The notes: generated by a model from the letters alone, not told the origin. A stretch of 64,000 nucleotides of DNA from Pardosa pseudoannulata (GCA_032207245.1 CM063504.1:17771951-17835950); one strand, 5' to 3'. Positions 25,840-37,882 are shown, counted from the first letter of the stretch. Numbers and translations are program-made.

Positions 25840-26400
25840 GTCTGACACCGGGGTCGCGCAAATCTAGGCCGAAGTCGGTCTTCCAGGGTTAGTCTATGTC
25901 CCACACCACACGACGTTTAGCCCTCGTGACGTCACTCGCAATCCCCCAAACCCCTCTCTCTGTCTTTTCTAGAGGAGAGATTAGGGATGAGAAAATGGAG
26001 GCATGGGGACCCCCCACCCCCAGATAACAAAGAACACGTTCGACTGACGTCAGAGCGAGCCTTAAAACACAAACAAATACAAATAAAAATAGTTTTCCAG
26101 TAGCGTGATGCTACATAATCTTTATTACTGAAAACATAATTTCTCCATTCCACCCGCTGAGCTTAGTCATTTCTGCAGGACAAGAACCAAGCAAAGTCCA
26201 AATAAGAATTCACTTTCTCGGATGTATTTTTCTTAAATGTTCGTGTCGTGTGGTAACGTGAAACGGCGCTATAAGAAATCCGAGAGTCTCTCGTGATGTT
26301 GCCAAAACTTCTTGTAGCGTGACGGGCATTCATTTCAATCAGCCCTTGACCGGAGACCGGAAAGAGTAAACTGCAGAAAAAAAAAAAGAGAGTGAGAGAG
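25840..26400. promoter_or_regulatory. Candidate promoter/CpG-richer segment with CRE-like sites
   Basis: This stretch is richer in G+C and CpG than most of the window and is not visibly a repeat. It contains two perfect TGACGTCA-core palindromes, GTGACGTCAC at 25928-25937 and CTGACGTCAG at 26044-26053, matching the binding site of CREB/ATF bZIP factors. A short minus-strand open frame (26153 to 25932) covers part of it but has no recognised domain. A promoter or 5' exon of a host gene is possible; transcription direction is unknown. Confidence 0.35.
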
Positions 26401-26639
26401 AATAGATGAAAAAATGTGATATTAAGTTACAAGCTTGGTTGTTGCTTGGCTATAATGAAGTAAACAAATTGAAGATTTGCTTGGCGATTTATTTTCCGAA
26501 TCAATCTGCAGATTTAACTCGTGTTAAGTAAATAAGAAACATTCACTTAAGTTCCAGTTTCAAGAAAAACATCCCAGATTTTGGTTTCCCGAGATTTTAA
26601 TTGCTTTCAGTTTAGAAGATGAAGTGTTTCATCTAAATT

Positions 26640-26825
26640 GCTCTTTTCCCGCCGCCCTTATTCTAGAGTGGTTAGCGCATTGTGCTTTCTTGTGATGTGT
26701 TTAGGTTTGATTCCCGAAAAAGGCTTGGTTCTATGTATGTGTTGTCCCCAAACAGGGACCCATGTTTCCCTACCTGTATGGCACTCCCGTAATAAAGTGC
26801 CTAAAAGCGTCCATATGAACCTTTA
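26640..26825 (+). repeat. Possible third tRNA-like SINE (single copy here)
   Basis: TAGAGTGGTTAGCGCATTGTG resembles a tRNA A-box region, and AGGTTTGATTCCC about 35 bp further on resembles a B box. The downstream part (CAAACAGGGACCCATG, GTAATAAAGTGCC) does not match SINE-A or SINE-B. With no second copy in the window, the SINE call is tentative. Confidence 0.4.
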
Positions 26826-26956
26826 GGAACAAAGCAGTTACAGTTTAGAGAAAAGTTTCATTGTAAAAATAAAAATAACCTTTAGTGATTTTTTAAATTT
26901 GTCAACCTCCAATTCAGAAACTGAAGCTTATTATTTACATTCAGACCCATAACTTG

Positions 26957-27124
26957 CCAAACGATGGCCGAATAGTTTGGGTGCTGGCCTTCAGAACTGA
27001 AGTTTGTGGGTCCGACTCCCACTGCTGACATGGATGTTCGTAGCCGTTCGGAATCGGCTTTAAGCAGTAGGTCCCGGTCTCGTTAGCCCTCGTGTTGCAA
27101 AAAGTTGACCGTAGTTCTCCAAAC
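26957..27124 (+). repeat. SINE-A (tRNA-derived)
   Basis: Full-length copy with B-box changes (GGGTCCGACTCCC) and the standard body. The flanks CAGACCCATAACTTG (26942-26956) and CAGACCCATGACTTG (27125-27139) form a 15-bp target duplication with one mismatch. Confidence 0.93.
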
Positions 27125-27139
27125 CAGACCCATGACTTG

Positions 27140-27729
27140 AAGTTAAAAATTCTTCAAAAGGCATTCGTGTAAAAACTTTGAAAGTACTCAGATTTTTCAT
27201 TTACTCAAATATAAGAGTCACACTTTTAGCATGTAAGAAGAAACTTGTCCCTTATAAGAATATTTTCGCTTAACATCCAAAATCCACTTCTAAAAGCATT
27301 CAAAAGGACAGTTACTTATTAATTGGGTATTTATTTAAGCAAAGTACTTCTTTCTTTTCACTTATTTGCACTGGAAATTGACCTGGAATAAAACATACAA
27401 TATTTTTAATAAACACAACAATTTCGTACGTTCAAATTATTTAGTTTACCTGATACCAATAACACTATGCGATCATCTTTAAGGCTAAAGTTCTTCTTTC
27501 TTTCCAGGTATTTCCACAAAAAATGTAATGAAATTAATAAACATTCTGAAAAAAAAACAGCATGTTGAATATAAATAAATATAGAAATATAAATAATAAG
27601 TGATCTAAGAGATAAGTTACAAATATGTAATCCTAAAACTGGAAAAATATCACAATTTGGATGTAAAACACAACTTTCAAATTTCACTTATCTAGTTCTT
27701 TTCATTACTATCATAATTGCGTGTTTGAA
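27140..27729. other. Nothing recognised
   Basis: AT-rich; a minus-strand open frame of 93 codons at 27687-27406 has no recognised domain. Confidence 0.5.
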
Positions 27730-28075
27730 CAGCGGTTGCTCAGTCGGCAAAGGCAGCTACTCGTAAGGTTGCAGGTTCGGGGATAGACCAGCCTAAAATC
27801 CACCGTGTACGTTAAAAGTCACTAGGGAACGTAAAATATGTTCTTGATCACAATGCTCTCCAAGTTCTAAATCAATACCTTTAGGGGTGGCAATATTAAG
27901 GTCTCCTGCTTAGACCCTGTTTCTAAATTACGAGGACCCAGCGGGAGTAATGTTACTCGAGCCCGTAGCATACCTTAAGCTACACGTTCGCCTCGAGTGG
28001 TGCTGAATGGGTAACAGCTTTGCAGCCTTGTATTGGCATAAAGGCATATAGTTCCTGTATTACCTGCTGCGATAG
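27730..28075 (+). repeat. SINE-B' (tRNA-derived, alternative 3' body)
   Basis: The head AGCGGTTGCTCAGTCGGCAA with B-box-like GGTTGCAGGTTCGG is the same as in SINE-B. The downstream body (CTAAATTACGAGGACCCAG, GGTAATGTTACTC-like, CATACCTTAAGCTACACGTT, TATTACCTGCTGCGATAGG) is shared with 29845-30197. Compared with SINE-B copies at 9150 and 17110, the head and middle match but the 3' part ends differently, so two subfamilies share a head. Confidence 0.82.
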
Positions 28076-28079
28076 GAAA

Positions 28080-29094
28080 AAATATTCGCATGCAGACAGA
28101 TAGTTGCAAAAATTGATTTTTAATGGATTTAAGTGGTATAAAGCACTCAATATGAACCAAAATCTCACTGCCCAATTTGACAGCTGCAACGATTCCTCTA
28201 TAATCTGTATGAGAAAGCTAAAAGTAATAGTATATCCACAACCGACGTCTATATGCTATTCATTCAGTTACCCGTGAAAGTCGTTATATTTCACGAATTG
28301 CAAAACTGCAGTGGTCAGTGCAGTGGCGTTTTAAATTCTACTGAAGTTATTACTTCTGATTGCTGGAACAGAAAATAGAAATTTAATATGTTTACCATTG
28401 ATCAGTACCTTACACTAAATTATTACAAAATCAAAAGCAAAATTGTGCTTGTAGAAAAAAATTAGAAATTTTTAAAATGTTTTTTCTATGAAAGCGCTCT
28501 TAATGTTTAAGCTGCATACTCTGGATTTGTGTAAAAAACGAAAAAAAAATATCTTTCATGACTAACGATGATATGAATAATTGCTTTTATAATCGAAAGA
28601 TTATGCAGGAGATATACTTGTGCCCTCATTAACTGGAGTCGATCAAGTATTTTCGATAATTGATATCAACAGTAGAAGAAAACTGATTTTGTAAAAAATA
28701 ATTAAATACGCTTTCATTCATTGTACTAATTTGATCACGTAGAGTTATAAAAATGAAAGAAATGTATATTTTTTGATAGATTAGATTGTCTTCGTGTTTC
28801 ATTAATCTTGCGCAATCCAGATTTTGTTGAACGTTGTTACTATTGCTATATATTCTAAACAGCTATTTTAAAGTTTATTTTAACCCTTATCGTAGCAAGA
28901 TTACTTTTTTGTAGAAAAGCAAAAAATATATATATAGGTAGTGCCTTTGGGCTATAAAAAAATAAAAAATAAATTAAAAAAACGTGATATGAAAATTTTG
29001 GAAAAACAAGATGTATACTATTCCATATACTGATATACATGGTAAAAGTTGTAAAGTGGTATGTATGGTGTGCTGTACAAAATGAACATAAGGG
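28080..29094. other. Nothing recognised
   Basis: AT-rich DNA with no supported gene or repeat. Confidence 0.5.
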
Positions 29095-29715
29095 TTAACC
29101 CTTTCCAAGTTCATTTTATTTCGGATTTTATGGGTCAAAAAATGTCAATTTTTATGCTTATTTTCATGCATACATAGCTTTTTAAACATAATACCATAAT
29201 TGGTATACAAAATTTCCTAAAAAATAATGTAAAAAAATCAATTTAAATAAAAGAGTAATTTACATGTATAGTTGGCTTTCTGTAGGGCAGAAATGAGTAG
29301 ACTTTCGAGTCAATTCACACTAACTATGAATACAAAGCTTAGAATACCTAGCTTTTATCTTAAATTAAATTTTATTTATATCCTTTGCATTTACATAAAT
29401 GATCATGAAATTATTAATCAAAATTTGATCGTGTATGATACAATCGAAAACACGGTACTGCACATAGTCCAACATCGCAATCTGGACAGTACAATCTTGT
29501 TTTTCCCTGCTGTCTCTCTTTGAGCAGTAAATAATCTAGTAGCCAGAAAAGTAAACAATAGCATTCGAAACCATAAAAAGCACATGTAAGATAATTCGGA
29601 AAAGACTGATTGCACAGTGTAAAATTCCACAAGGCCCGAGCTACACTCGGGGTGAGCCAAGATGGTACATTTCATTTGCCCGAGTTCAGCTCGGTAAAAA
29701 CCGGGAAACAGTTAA
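29095..29715 (-). mobile_element. piggyBac-like transposon, internally deleted (second family)
   Basis: TTAACCCTTTCCAAGTTC at the left and, read inward from the right, TTAACTGTTTCCCGGTTT form imperfect inverted ends bounded by TTAA. Near the right end, GAGTTCAGCTCGG and GCCCGAGCTACACTCGGG are subterminal palindromic repeats, as in the piggyBac remnant at 10715-11281 but with different sequence. The minus strand keeps only the C-terminal zinc domain of the transposase. Length 621 bp; the catalytic core is deleted. Confidence 0.85.
29414..29632 (-). pseudogene. piggyBac transposase C-terminal zinc-domain fragment
   Basis: The C-terminal half of the frame reads YCPDCDVGLCAVPCFRLYHT. This is the signature of the last part of the piggyBac transposase Cys-rich (RING-like) domain: C-x2-C-x5-C-x4-C-x4-H. 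The upstream KERQQGKTRL segment matches the basic run that precedes it. The first Cys pair and everything N-terminal, including the catalytic Asp residues, is absent; the upstream residues are probably non-coding. The fragment lies inside TTAA-bounded inverted ends. Confidence 0.85.
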
Positions 29716-29844
29716 TACAAGTGATGTCATGTCATATACACGCGTTTCCTTTTGTTTGTTTTTAACTTTCTTTAAATCCAATAAATTTTCAAAAACTTAT
29801 TTTGCTGCATTAAACAATGGAAGTACTCTAAATTATATCATTCT

Positions 29845-30197
29845 GAGCCGTGGTAGCTCAGTCGGCAAGGGCAGAGATCTTGTAACTGAAAAGTTTCGAG
29901 GCTGTAGCCGGTCTAAGATCTGCCATGTTCGCTCAAGGTGACTGAGACACGTAAAATATGTTCTTGGTCACAAAGTCCTCCAAGTTCTCAAACGATACCT
30001 TTGAGGGTGGCAGGTCAAGCCTGGGGGTCTTCTGCTTGGACCCTGCTTCTAAATTACGAGGACCCAGAGAGGGTAATGTTACTCACGCATACCTTAAGCT
30101 ACACGTACTTAACAGGTGGCGCTAAATAAGTAACAAGTTTGCAGTCTTGTTAAAATGGTAGGATAATGTCTGTATCACCTGCTGCATTGGAAAAAAC
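29845..30197 (+). repeat. SINE-B' (tRNA-derived, alternative 3' body)
   Basis: Head GAGCCGTGGTAGCTCAGTCG, a degraded B box, then GTAAAATATGTTCTTGGTCA, CTAAATTACGAGGACCCAG, CATACCTTAAGCTACACGTA and TGTATCACCTGCTGCATTGG. A perfect 11-bp target duplication TATATCATTCT flanks it (29834-29844 and 30198-30208), which fixes the ends. Confidence 0.9.
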
Positions 30198-30209
30198 TAT
30201 ATCATTCTT

Positions 30210-31979
30210 GGCTCACACTGTTATACATTTGACTTCATTCTAAACTTCAGTATTTGTTTGGACTAAAATAACATTTTTGTGAATATTTTATATAAGTTCT
30301 CAATTTAATACATGCCTTTTAAAGCCTTTATATTTAACTATCTCTTTATTCCTCTTTCCAAACAAAATTTTGTTTCATCTAATCCATCCTTCACCAATTA
30401 ATTATAATCTTATCGTATTTTATCCCCTCTTATATAAGTTATTGCTCTGCAAACATACATTTCTGTTCCATCCCTCCCGTTCAGAATAGTTTCCTCTATG
30501 ATTTCAGTCACGCAACCTACGTAACGTGTTCGATATCTGAAGTTATCGCTAATTAAAGGAGTACTTTTTACGGAACTTCCTGTACGAAACACGTAAGACT
30601 CGTTCAAGGAATTTGTAAAACCGTTGAGGGACCGAATGACCCATGGAGGCAAGTCTTTTTTAAACAATGCACAATTGATCATTGTTGAACAGAAAAAAAA
30701 CTGTAACTGTAACATTGATCGATCGCTTAAGCTTTTCGGACACAATAGGAGGATATTTGTCACATTTCCCTTGCTTAAGAAAAAAAGAATTACTCCGCTG
30801 CTGCATTTTATATTATGTGCTAGAACGCACTTTATGTCATAAAACAATGTGGGACTAGTTTAAGATTACGCGGTTTTATGCTATTTAACTGCCAATTGTA
30901 TACATTATATGCTATAAAAGCAGTAGTGTAAAGAGTGATAGAGCCACGATTTTCAACTGGGTTTCATGGCGCTTTAGGTACTTCGAGCATATATACGAAT
31001 ATTGCAACTTTAATCAAGGTGAAATTATTTGAGGGTATATCTAACTACATTTCCGATAAACATATAAGAAATTGTGAAAATTTCATGAAAACTGTTTCAA
31101 TTATTGCATTAAAGACAAATGAGCATTAAAATGTGCATATTTTTTTCTCCTTCGTATTGTTTTAAGGGTAACTGTGTCACGAAATGTTTTTAGTCCAAAA
31201 AGGGTGAAAAGGCAAAAAATTAATTTTGAACCTTTGTGATAGAGAATGTAGAGCAAAGGCTGAGATGAGACAGTAAAGAAAAGCAATTTTTTTTCTTAGT
31301 AATTTAAAATAATAATCAGAACAATCCAAAATACTTGATACATTATTGGTGCGGCAGTAGCTGAAAGGAGGTCATACCCTCACCCAAGATTCACTTAAGC
31401 TTGAGTTTACTATGTTAGGGAGAAATTAATATTAGATTATTTTCCGTTACTAGATTAACTAAAGCCTCAGAAAGTCAGCTTGCGTTCATTTCGAAATGTA
31501 TTAAGCCAGTAAATGTATTTGTGAAATGTATTAAGCCAGTTATTAATGCCAAAAATGGTCGAAAATTGAATAACCTTAATTTGCTAAATTTCAAGATTAC
31601 TGCTTCTATTTGTTGTCCTGTTTAGAAGTTTAAAGGTTGTTCAAATAATGGTTCTTCAGTAATCTGTAATCTCTTAAAATATGATGAATGCTAATGTTTC
31701 TCCGTTATTCATTAAAATGCTTGTATGCTTAGCAAACCGTTTATTTGTTTAATTAAAGTTGGGATACCAAACAAATGACTATTCAACTGTTAATAGTCTT
31801 TCCTAAGACAGATGAACTCTGAGTTTAGAATTGCCAAATATGTTAGAATAGAATTTATTAAAACTCTCAACTTCTCATATCCAGGTTTTCTCAGGGTTTT
31901 TTATATTAAATTGAATATTTTGGCAACTAACTGGTAGTTTCGTGCTCTTTTCCTCGTAGTCAATTTTGTAATATTTGAT
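30210..31979. other. No supported gene
   Basis: AT-rich DNA. A 145-codon minus-strand frame at 30847-30410 is the longest non-repeat frame in the window, but I cannot match it to a family or see a convincing splice pattern. AAATGTATTAAGCCAGT is directly repeated at 31494 and 31527 or close to these positions. No repeat boundary is evident. Confidence 0.45.
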
Positions 31980-32445
31980 TCCTAATCTTTTAATTCTTAG
32001 TATTTTATTTCTTCAATTATACATTTTTTCAATTATTTTTTAATTTTTTGTTTAGTTTTATTTAGTTTTAGTTTGTTTTCAATAGGACTTGATTCCCGTA
32101 TTTCAATTTTTAATATTTTAATAATTTTGAATCTTTAAATTCATAAATTTCATTTTTATGTACGTTTTTCAATTTTTCAGTTTGTGTTTTACATTTTTAA
32201 TATTTAATTTTTAATCAAACTTTGCTGATTATCGTGTTGATTTCTTGTCTTTCTAAATTTTCTACCTATTTATTTGTTTTCAAATGTTTCCTATTGGTTT
32301 TATGCATCTTTCTTTTTTTGCGTTTCACCAAAATTGATTTTTTCAAAATTGTGTTGTTCTATTGGGTTTTTGGTCTTGTTGGCGCAGTTTATCCCAAGAG
32401 GAATTAGCGCCACTAAATTTCAAACAGCCAACCAACCAACCTTTT
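31980..32445. other. Strongly T-skewed tract
   Basis: About 350 bp (31980-32350) are dominated by T with little C or G on the plus strand, then GTTGGCGCAGTTTATCCC-like sequence and a CCAACCAACCAACC run near 32430-32440. The A-rich minus strand followed by the GC-richer piece looks like a retroposed sequence with an A-rich linker, but I cannot name it. Confidence 0.35.
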
Positions 32446-33889
32446 CCTTGTAGATGATCACCTATGTACCCTAAATACATTCCAATCATTGTACGAGTCA
32501 TCCAATGCTACAACTACAACAGTTCTTAACTATTGTACTATATAGAGAAAAAACATTTTACACTAAGATCGATATTACTCCATATAAATGCAAAATATTT
32601 ATTGCCTAGTGTAAAAAATTGTTTGTAATAAGGTATCATTGTAATAAAAATCCTCCAGCATGTTTGCAAATAATGTAACTCACAGCTTTTGATTTCGATG
32701 TTTCAAATATGACATTCGGGTAACAGATGTACTTCATCTAGGTTCCGGGTATATTTGAACTTTATTGTATAATATTAATTCTCCCAATTCATATATTTTT
32801 CTTTACGTGATTTCGATATGTGGATATGTGTAACTGCAAGTCTCTTTTTCATCTCAGAAATTAATCATTATCTTGAATCATTACATTGAACAGGGAAAAG
32901 GAAACGGTCGTTAATCGTTCTCATTGGAATCCACTGTGATCTATAATCGAATGAAAGAGGAATAACCTTATTTAATGGTTTATATGTCCATTACATTGGT
33001 TGGTGTAATTCCGGTGACAAGGAATCTATCTGCTTCAGAAATTTCTCCACATTATCCTTTCATTGGGACTATTGAAAAATTGGGTTCCTCTTGGCAAATT
33101 TGGCAAAAATATTGGCGATATTTACTGAAACACAAAGATAATCCATCCAAACATTGTATTTCTTGCTTTTTCTGGTGACTTTAATTAATGCACAGTGCGC
33201 CAATGTAATAGAATTATATACTCTTACTTAATTAAAGAAAACGACTTGAAAATCGGACATTTATATTTAAAGGCAATTAATCCCTTAACAATTTACAAAC
33301 AGAACAGCTCCAAATTATTAAAAATCAGCCATAGTGAACCATTAATGGTTTGTTATATCTAAATTTTTTAAGAATTTCGCACTTTTAATAAGAAAAGATT
33401 GACACAAGGAGAGTTGGATGCAAATAACATATAAATTATAATATAGATACAGATTGTTTGTACACGGTGAGATCAGGAGAAAATGTTAGGCGACCACACT
33501 CAAACCATTATCGCCAAGTTGGCTGGGGAACCTAATTCTTCAGTTAACCCCTTTCATTTTTAGGAGCACTGAGGGGTTCTGAATCACTTTATGATTAACC
33601 ACTTTTATGAAATTATACAATTTTATTTAATTCATTTACATAATCATACTGTCATTTATATACAATCCAAAAGAGTCACGAGAAAATAGTGCGGTACTTC
33701 GCTAGGATAAATACTAAATATATACTACATGGCACTGCATGCTGACCTTACCGGATTGCCGCCTCAAGACATTGCGTGTGTTTACAAACCTACAAAATAA
33801 TTATCTCATATTCTAAATAAGGACAAGCAACATGAAAAGATCTTGAATGAACAACTTGTAAAGTTTATGGAGACTATGATTGATTTGAT
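32446..33889. other. Nothing recognised
   Basis: AT-rich sequence; the frame at 32975-33178 and smaller ones lack recognisable domains. Confidence 0.5.
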
Positions 33890-33893
33890 GCAG

Positions 33894-33985
33894 TGATGAG
33901 CAAACTAGAGCGACGGGCTAGATTTGTCCCATTTAGAGATTCTACCTGACCAGCCACAGATTTAAAAATAATTGTTGAGACATTT
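33894..33985 (+). mobile_element. Degenerate hAT-type terminal sequence
   Basis: CAGTGATGAGCAAACTAGAG followed by CGACGGGCTAGATTTGTCCC resembles the widely occurring hAT end that reads CAGTGGTGGGCAAACT and continues with a 'cgggccagattcggccc' type block. No opposite end was found, so this is a fragment. Confidence 0.45.
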
Positions 33986-33989
33986 TCAA

Positions 33990-35658
33990 TTTCAACATTT
34001 TAAAAAAGTCATTTAACAGGCTGACTACCACTCACTCTAATTGGAATACACTTCAGTATTTTCCGGAATACTCTGGAGTGATGTTGCCAAATCCAATATT
34101 ACTTCATTAACTCCCTCAGGAGACCCAAGCCTATACCAGCCGAAGCACTTACAGACGAACTCGGCCGGAATGGGCCGGAATTAAGGAAAATAGGGGTGAG
34201 AGGTATATCTAGCGAGGGTCTTCTTTTCATCTACCTATCTTGTTAGAAATCATTCTCGAGGGCTCTTCTGACCTAGCACAAATTTCATTGACTCCCAGGA
34301 ACCAATAAAATTGTTTCTAATCCCAAGCAGGATCAGTCCTTCGGAAACGCTTGTTTGACTGCTGATTATCAATCCTTCTTATAACTCTTAAAAAAAAACG
34401 TTTTTACTTATTCTTATTCTTATCTAATGTGTTAAACGTAATTCATTTTAACCAACTCTGCCAAGTACACTTAATGTACTGGACTTAATTCTTTAAACTT
34501 GCTAATGCTATACTTATTGAATATTCTGTGTCTCTCCTCACCGGTCTCGTGAACCTTATCTTTGATATACCTATTCTTAATCATTGTTAGTATCCATTCC
34601 TCAATATCGTGTTGCAATTATTTGATAATTCTCATGACCAGGCGTTACAGAAGTGCTGGCTTAGAGGGCTTGGCCCAGGAGAGCCAGTCAAGAGAGCTCC
34701 AGAGCGATGTCCAGAGTGATGTTCACCTACCCCGTCTTATGACCAGTTGACAGTTTGATTGATTACTGCCTACATGAAAGCTTGACCACATTTATTTATC
34801 TTTAAAGTGTTTTCGTTAGCAATGAGTTTTTAACTTTCTTTTTGTTCTCTAAGATAATTCTAATCTTATTTTAAGCTATGATATATATATATTGAAGTTT
34901 AGTTTAAAGGTATTTTATATAAACATAAGCTACTTAAAAATTATAGATATATAATTAAACAATTTTGTTTTTATTATGGATTCAATGTATGATTTTTCTC
35001 TTAAATGGATTTTATTGATAACGTGAGGAAAATAAAAAACCCTAAACTCATTTTGTCATTATTTCGACGAGACAGGGGAAATGAATTATACTGTATGATT
35101 TATTTCTTTTATTCTTAGAATACTCACTATTTAATAATGATTATTTTTTCTGGAGTTTCTGTGTTGTAGAGCTATTAATTTTTTATATTAAAAATGTTTT
35201 AGTAAGTTGGCCACTCTTAATTTAAAAATTACTCTTCTTTATTAACTTCAGTAAAAACTTATAAAAGAATGAGCTTAAATTTTGTATACTTTAGAAATGA
35301 GTGTGTATGTTTATATTATTGCCTGAACTCATAGACTGAATTTATGTTTAAATCCCGTTTGGTAGTTAGACTGGTGTTATAGTATATAGTAGCTCCGAAG
35401 AGCATTTTCTGGGAAGAAGGGAGACGGGTGGGGACAATGGAATAGTCCATTTTACATTTTCACCTGCTGAAAACTTTAGGAGTTATGGGTAGTAAAATTA
35501 TCTGCTCCTGTCGTCTTCAAAGAGTAAATACTGCTTCAAAGCGGTGGTTGTGCAGAGTGTGGCGTTATTTTTAAGACTCATAAAATAAGTATATTATTTG
35601 GTTTGAGAATGTCTTTCCTTTTCTTTAAAGTAATTGTAATACTAGACTCAAGACTCTA
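33990..35658. other. Nothing recognised
   Basis: Mostly AT-rich. A GC-richer patch at 34120-34330 and another at 34635-34750 have short open frames but no domain or splice evidence. Confidence 0.45.
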
Positions 35659-35663
35659 GTTGG

Positions 35664-36123
35664 TGTTACATGGGCCCCTGTTCTTTTCGGCTGCGGAAGA
35701 CGGACACTCCGAGAAGGGTGGACAAGGCCTGTTCCAGGGAGGTTCAACAGGAGGGGGACAGGGATGCTACCCCCACCCGCACCAGCTGCGGAGAAGGACA
35801 TTTTTCCCATGGAGGAAAAAGCCTGACCGAGGGGGGATTCCACCCCGGCCCTCGTGAAGAAGAGTGGAGAGATGCCCGCTCTGATCGACGGAGAACGGAC
35901 ATTCTTGTGTAAGGAGCTGAGACCGAGAGAGGTGTTTTCCGCTCGGCACCATTTGTTTTTTTCCTCGGTCTTATTTCAGCCCTGTTTTTGAGTATGATTT
36001 GGAGTGTACATATGTCTTAACAGAATTTGTAAATAAATGTTTAATCCAGAGTTTTGTTGCTGCAATGCTTAATTGTCGGCAATATAGGCTTTAATCGAAC
36101 CCACGATACCTGCTCCAGTAACA
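35664..36123 (+). mobile_element. Candidate solo LTR
   Basis: The segment starts TGTTACATGGG and ends CCAGTAACA, so the outer six bases are inverted complements (TGTTAC/GTAACA) and it has the TG...CA rule of LTRs. It is flanked by GTTGG (35659-35663) and GTAGG (36124-36128), a 5-bp duplication with one mismatch. AATAAA lies at 36032-36037, leaving a short U5. G+C content is far above the surroundings. No internal retrotransposon coding sequence adjoins it. Confidence 0.5.
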
Positions 36124-37226
36124 GTAGGCGAGCAGGTATAGAACGAGGCGTGAAGTCATCGGAAAGTGCAGCCGGGAACGCGCGAGAGGCGCGACAGTAA
36201 TGTTTTCAGATATTTAAATGAATGATAAAGAAAAGACATCTTTCAATAAAAAAAGGCAATTTGTATCCCTTAAACTTTAAAATAAACGTAAAAAATGGGT
36301 CGAAAGTGAATTGGAAGCTGACGAATATAATGAAGAGGACAGTTTTATTAGAGATGGTGAAATATGACACCTATCGGATGATGAAATTTTAACTAAAAAA
36401 TCATAAATTATTCTAAAACATAAGTAAATGTACTTATGTGTTTCAGTGTAAATGTAATGTGCATTTATTATTGATTAACTGAAGTAACTAATCTTTAATG
36501 GCTGTTCACTATATAAATAAAAAAAATAATCGATAATGTTGTACATACATGATGCTACCTGTAAGAAAAATTGATGAATTACGTTGTAATAATAAATTTT
36601 TCTTTCACTGTTGTGTACAAAAATTGAATAATTTCAAATGTTATATTATTCAATTTAAAACGAAATACTGTTATCACGACTAAAAAAATGTTTAAAAACA
36701 AAAAATCTAAAAGAAAAATCATTTTTTGAGAGAAAAATTGGTTTAATATACCCTATTTAAGATTCTTGACATTTTCTTTAGACGGATTAACATTAAATCA
36801 ACAGTTTCCTAAATTGTTGTTATTACATGCCGGAATCGCTGTTACGCAGTTCTAATGTATGTGATATACATACACGTTGAGTGCATGCGTGTATTTATTT
36901 AGTTACATTGGACGTAACTAATGGGAATAACAAGCTGTGATTTGAATTTTAGAAGAGGATTTCAATTTTACAGTTAAAACCATCAAATAGGAGAATTTAC
37001 GCTATTCTCGTGCCACTTTAATGAGCTGAAATGAAACGTGCACCTATAACAGAAATGCCTTCATTTCCGAGGAAATTGGGAATGCCGTAAAATTCATTTA
37101 AACTCTCGTGTTCGTTAGTATACTCTAAAGTTTTAAAGTTACAGTAACTTAACTTATGATGGAAAATGCATATAGTTAATTTAAATTTAAACTAGAGTGG
37201 AATATTGAATTACGGATTTTATATTT

Positions 37227-37228
<2 letters not shown>
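36124..37228. other. Unassigned DNA with a short acidic frame
   Basis: A GC-rich strip continues to 36200. At about 36288-36405 the plus strand reads KWVESELEADEYNEEDSFIRDG, then one stop, then HLSDDEI; this very acidic stretch looks like decayed coding sequence of unknown origin. The remainder is AT-rich with nothing recognised. Confidence 0.35.
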
Positions 37229-37266
<38 letters not shown>

Positions 37267-37277
37267 AAATATAAAAT

Positions 37278-37324
<47 letters not shown>
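37229..37324. repeat. Duplicated (GT)(TA)n microsatellite
   Basis: GTGTGTATATATA... occurs twice, separated by TGTACAAAATATAAAAT, and ATATTTTGTGTG precedes it, so a 40-50-bp unit including the TA run has been duplicated. Confidence 0.92.
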
Positions 37325-37325
<1 letters not shown>

Positions 37326-37328
<3 letters not shown>

Positions 37329-37734
37329 AAAATTCTCAGGTGTTTTCAAAACTTAAATCAAGGGTTGAAAATTCCCTCGTCTTTTTGCGTTCCCTTTTTA
37401 ACCCCTAACCTAAATTGACCACTGTGCTACAGTTTCCGCCCTCAGAGAAGGGACCTCACCAATTGTAATTCTACATGGCTATAGCGGACAATTTAGGAAA
37501 TTTCCAAATAAAAAGAAGATACACGCTGTCGGAGGCAGATATTTTCCCACAGATGTTGAACCAGGTGTTACGGGTCTTTTGCATAGAACTTCATGTTAGC
37601 TGACCCTTCAGTTTGTCCTGTCCCTATGATGAAGTGGGAACCCGTCCTCCAACGTTACCGTAATAAAGGTCTTTAGCTAAAATGGTATCATTTTTATGGC
37701 CATGACTGCAACCACCCATCGATAAGTCCGTCTC

Positions 37735-37737
<3 letters not shown>
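37326..37737 (+). mobile_element. Module M2, copy 2 (one inverted arm only)
   Basis: Shares with 15598-15978, in order: AAAATTCTC/TTTTCATAGG start, AACCCCTAACCTAAATTGACC, GGCTATAGCGGACAATTTAG, ACGCTGTCGGAGGCAGAT and the right arm ATGATGAAGTGGGAACCC ... AAAGGTCTTTAGC ... GGCCATGACTGCAACC. The left arm seen in copy 1 is missing, replaced by a (TA)n tract. It is again bordered by TA repeats on both sides. Confidence 0.75.
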
Positions 37738-37810
<73 letters not shown>

Positions 37811-37882
37811 ATATTATATATATGTATATATATATATAATATATATAATATATATACATATATATATAATATATATATATAC
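37738..37882. repeat. Interrupted (TA)n microsatellite
   Basis: About 145 bp of TA with ATTATAT and GTATAT interruptions. Confidence 0.97.

Noticed and set aside
30410..30847. 145-codon minus-strand open frame, the longest outside simple repeats
   Set aside because: Parts look protein-like, but I recognise no motif, no splice signals of quality and no composition change; not enough to call a gene.
33536..33640. Possible further TTAA element starting TTAACCCCTTTCATTT
   Set aside because: No matching inverted end bounded by TTAA was found within a plausible distance.
35625..35952. Overlapping open frames on both strands in the GC-rich block
   Set aside because: Frames on both strands without a domain are expected in GC-rich LTR-like sequence; the TG...CA ends and near-duplicated flanks explain the block better.
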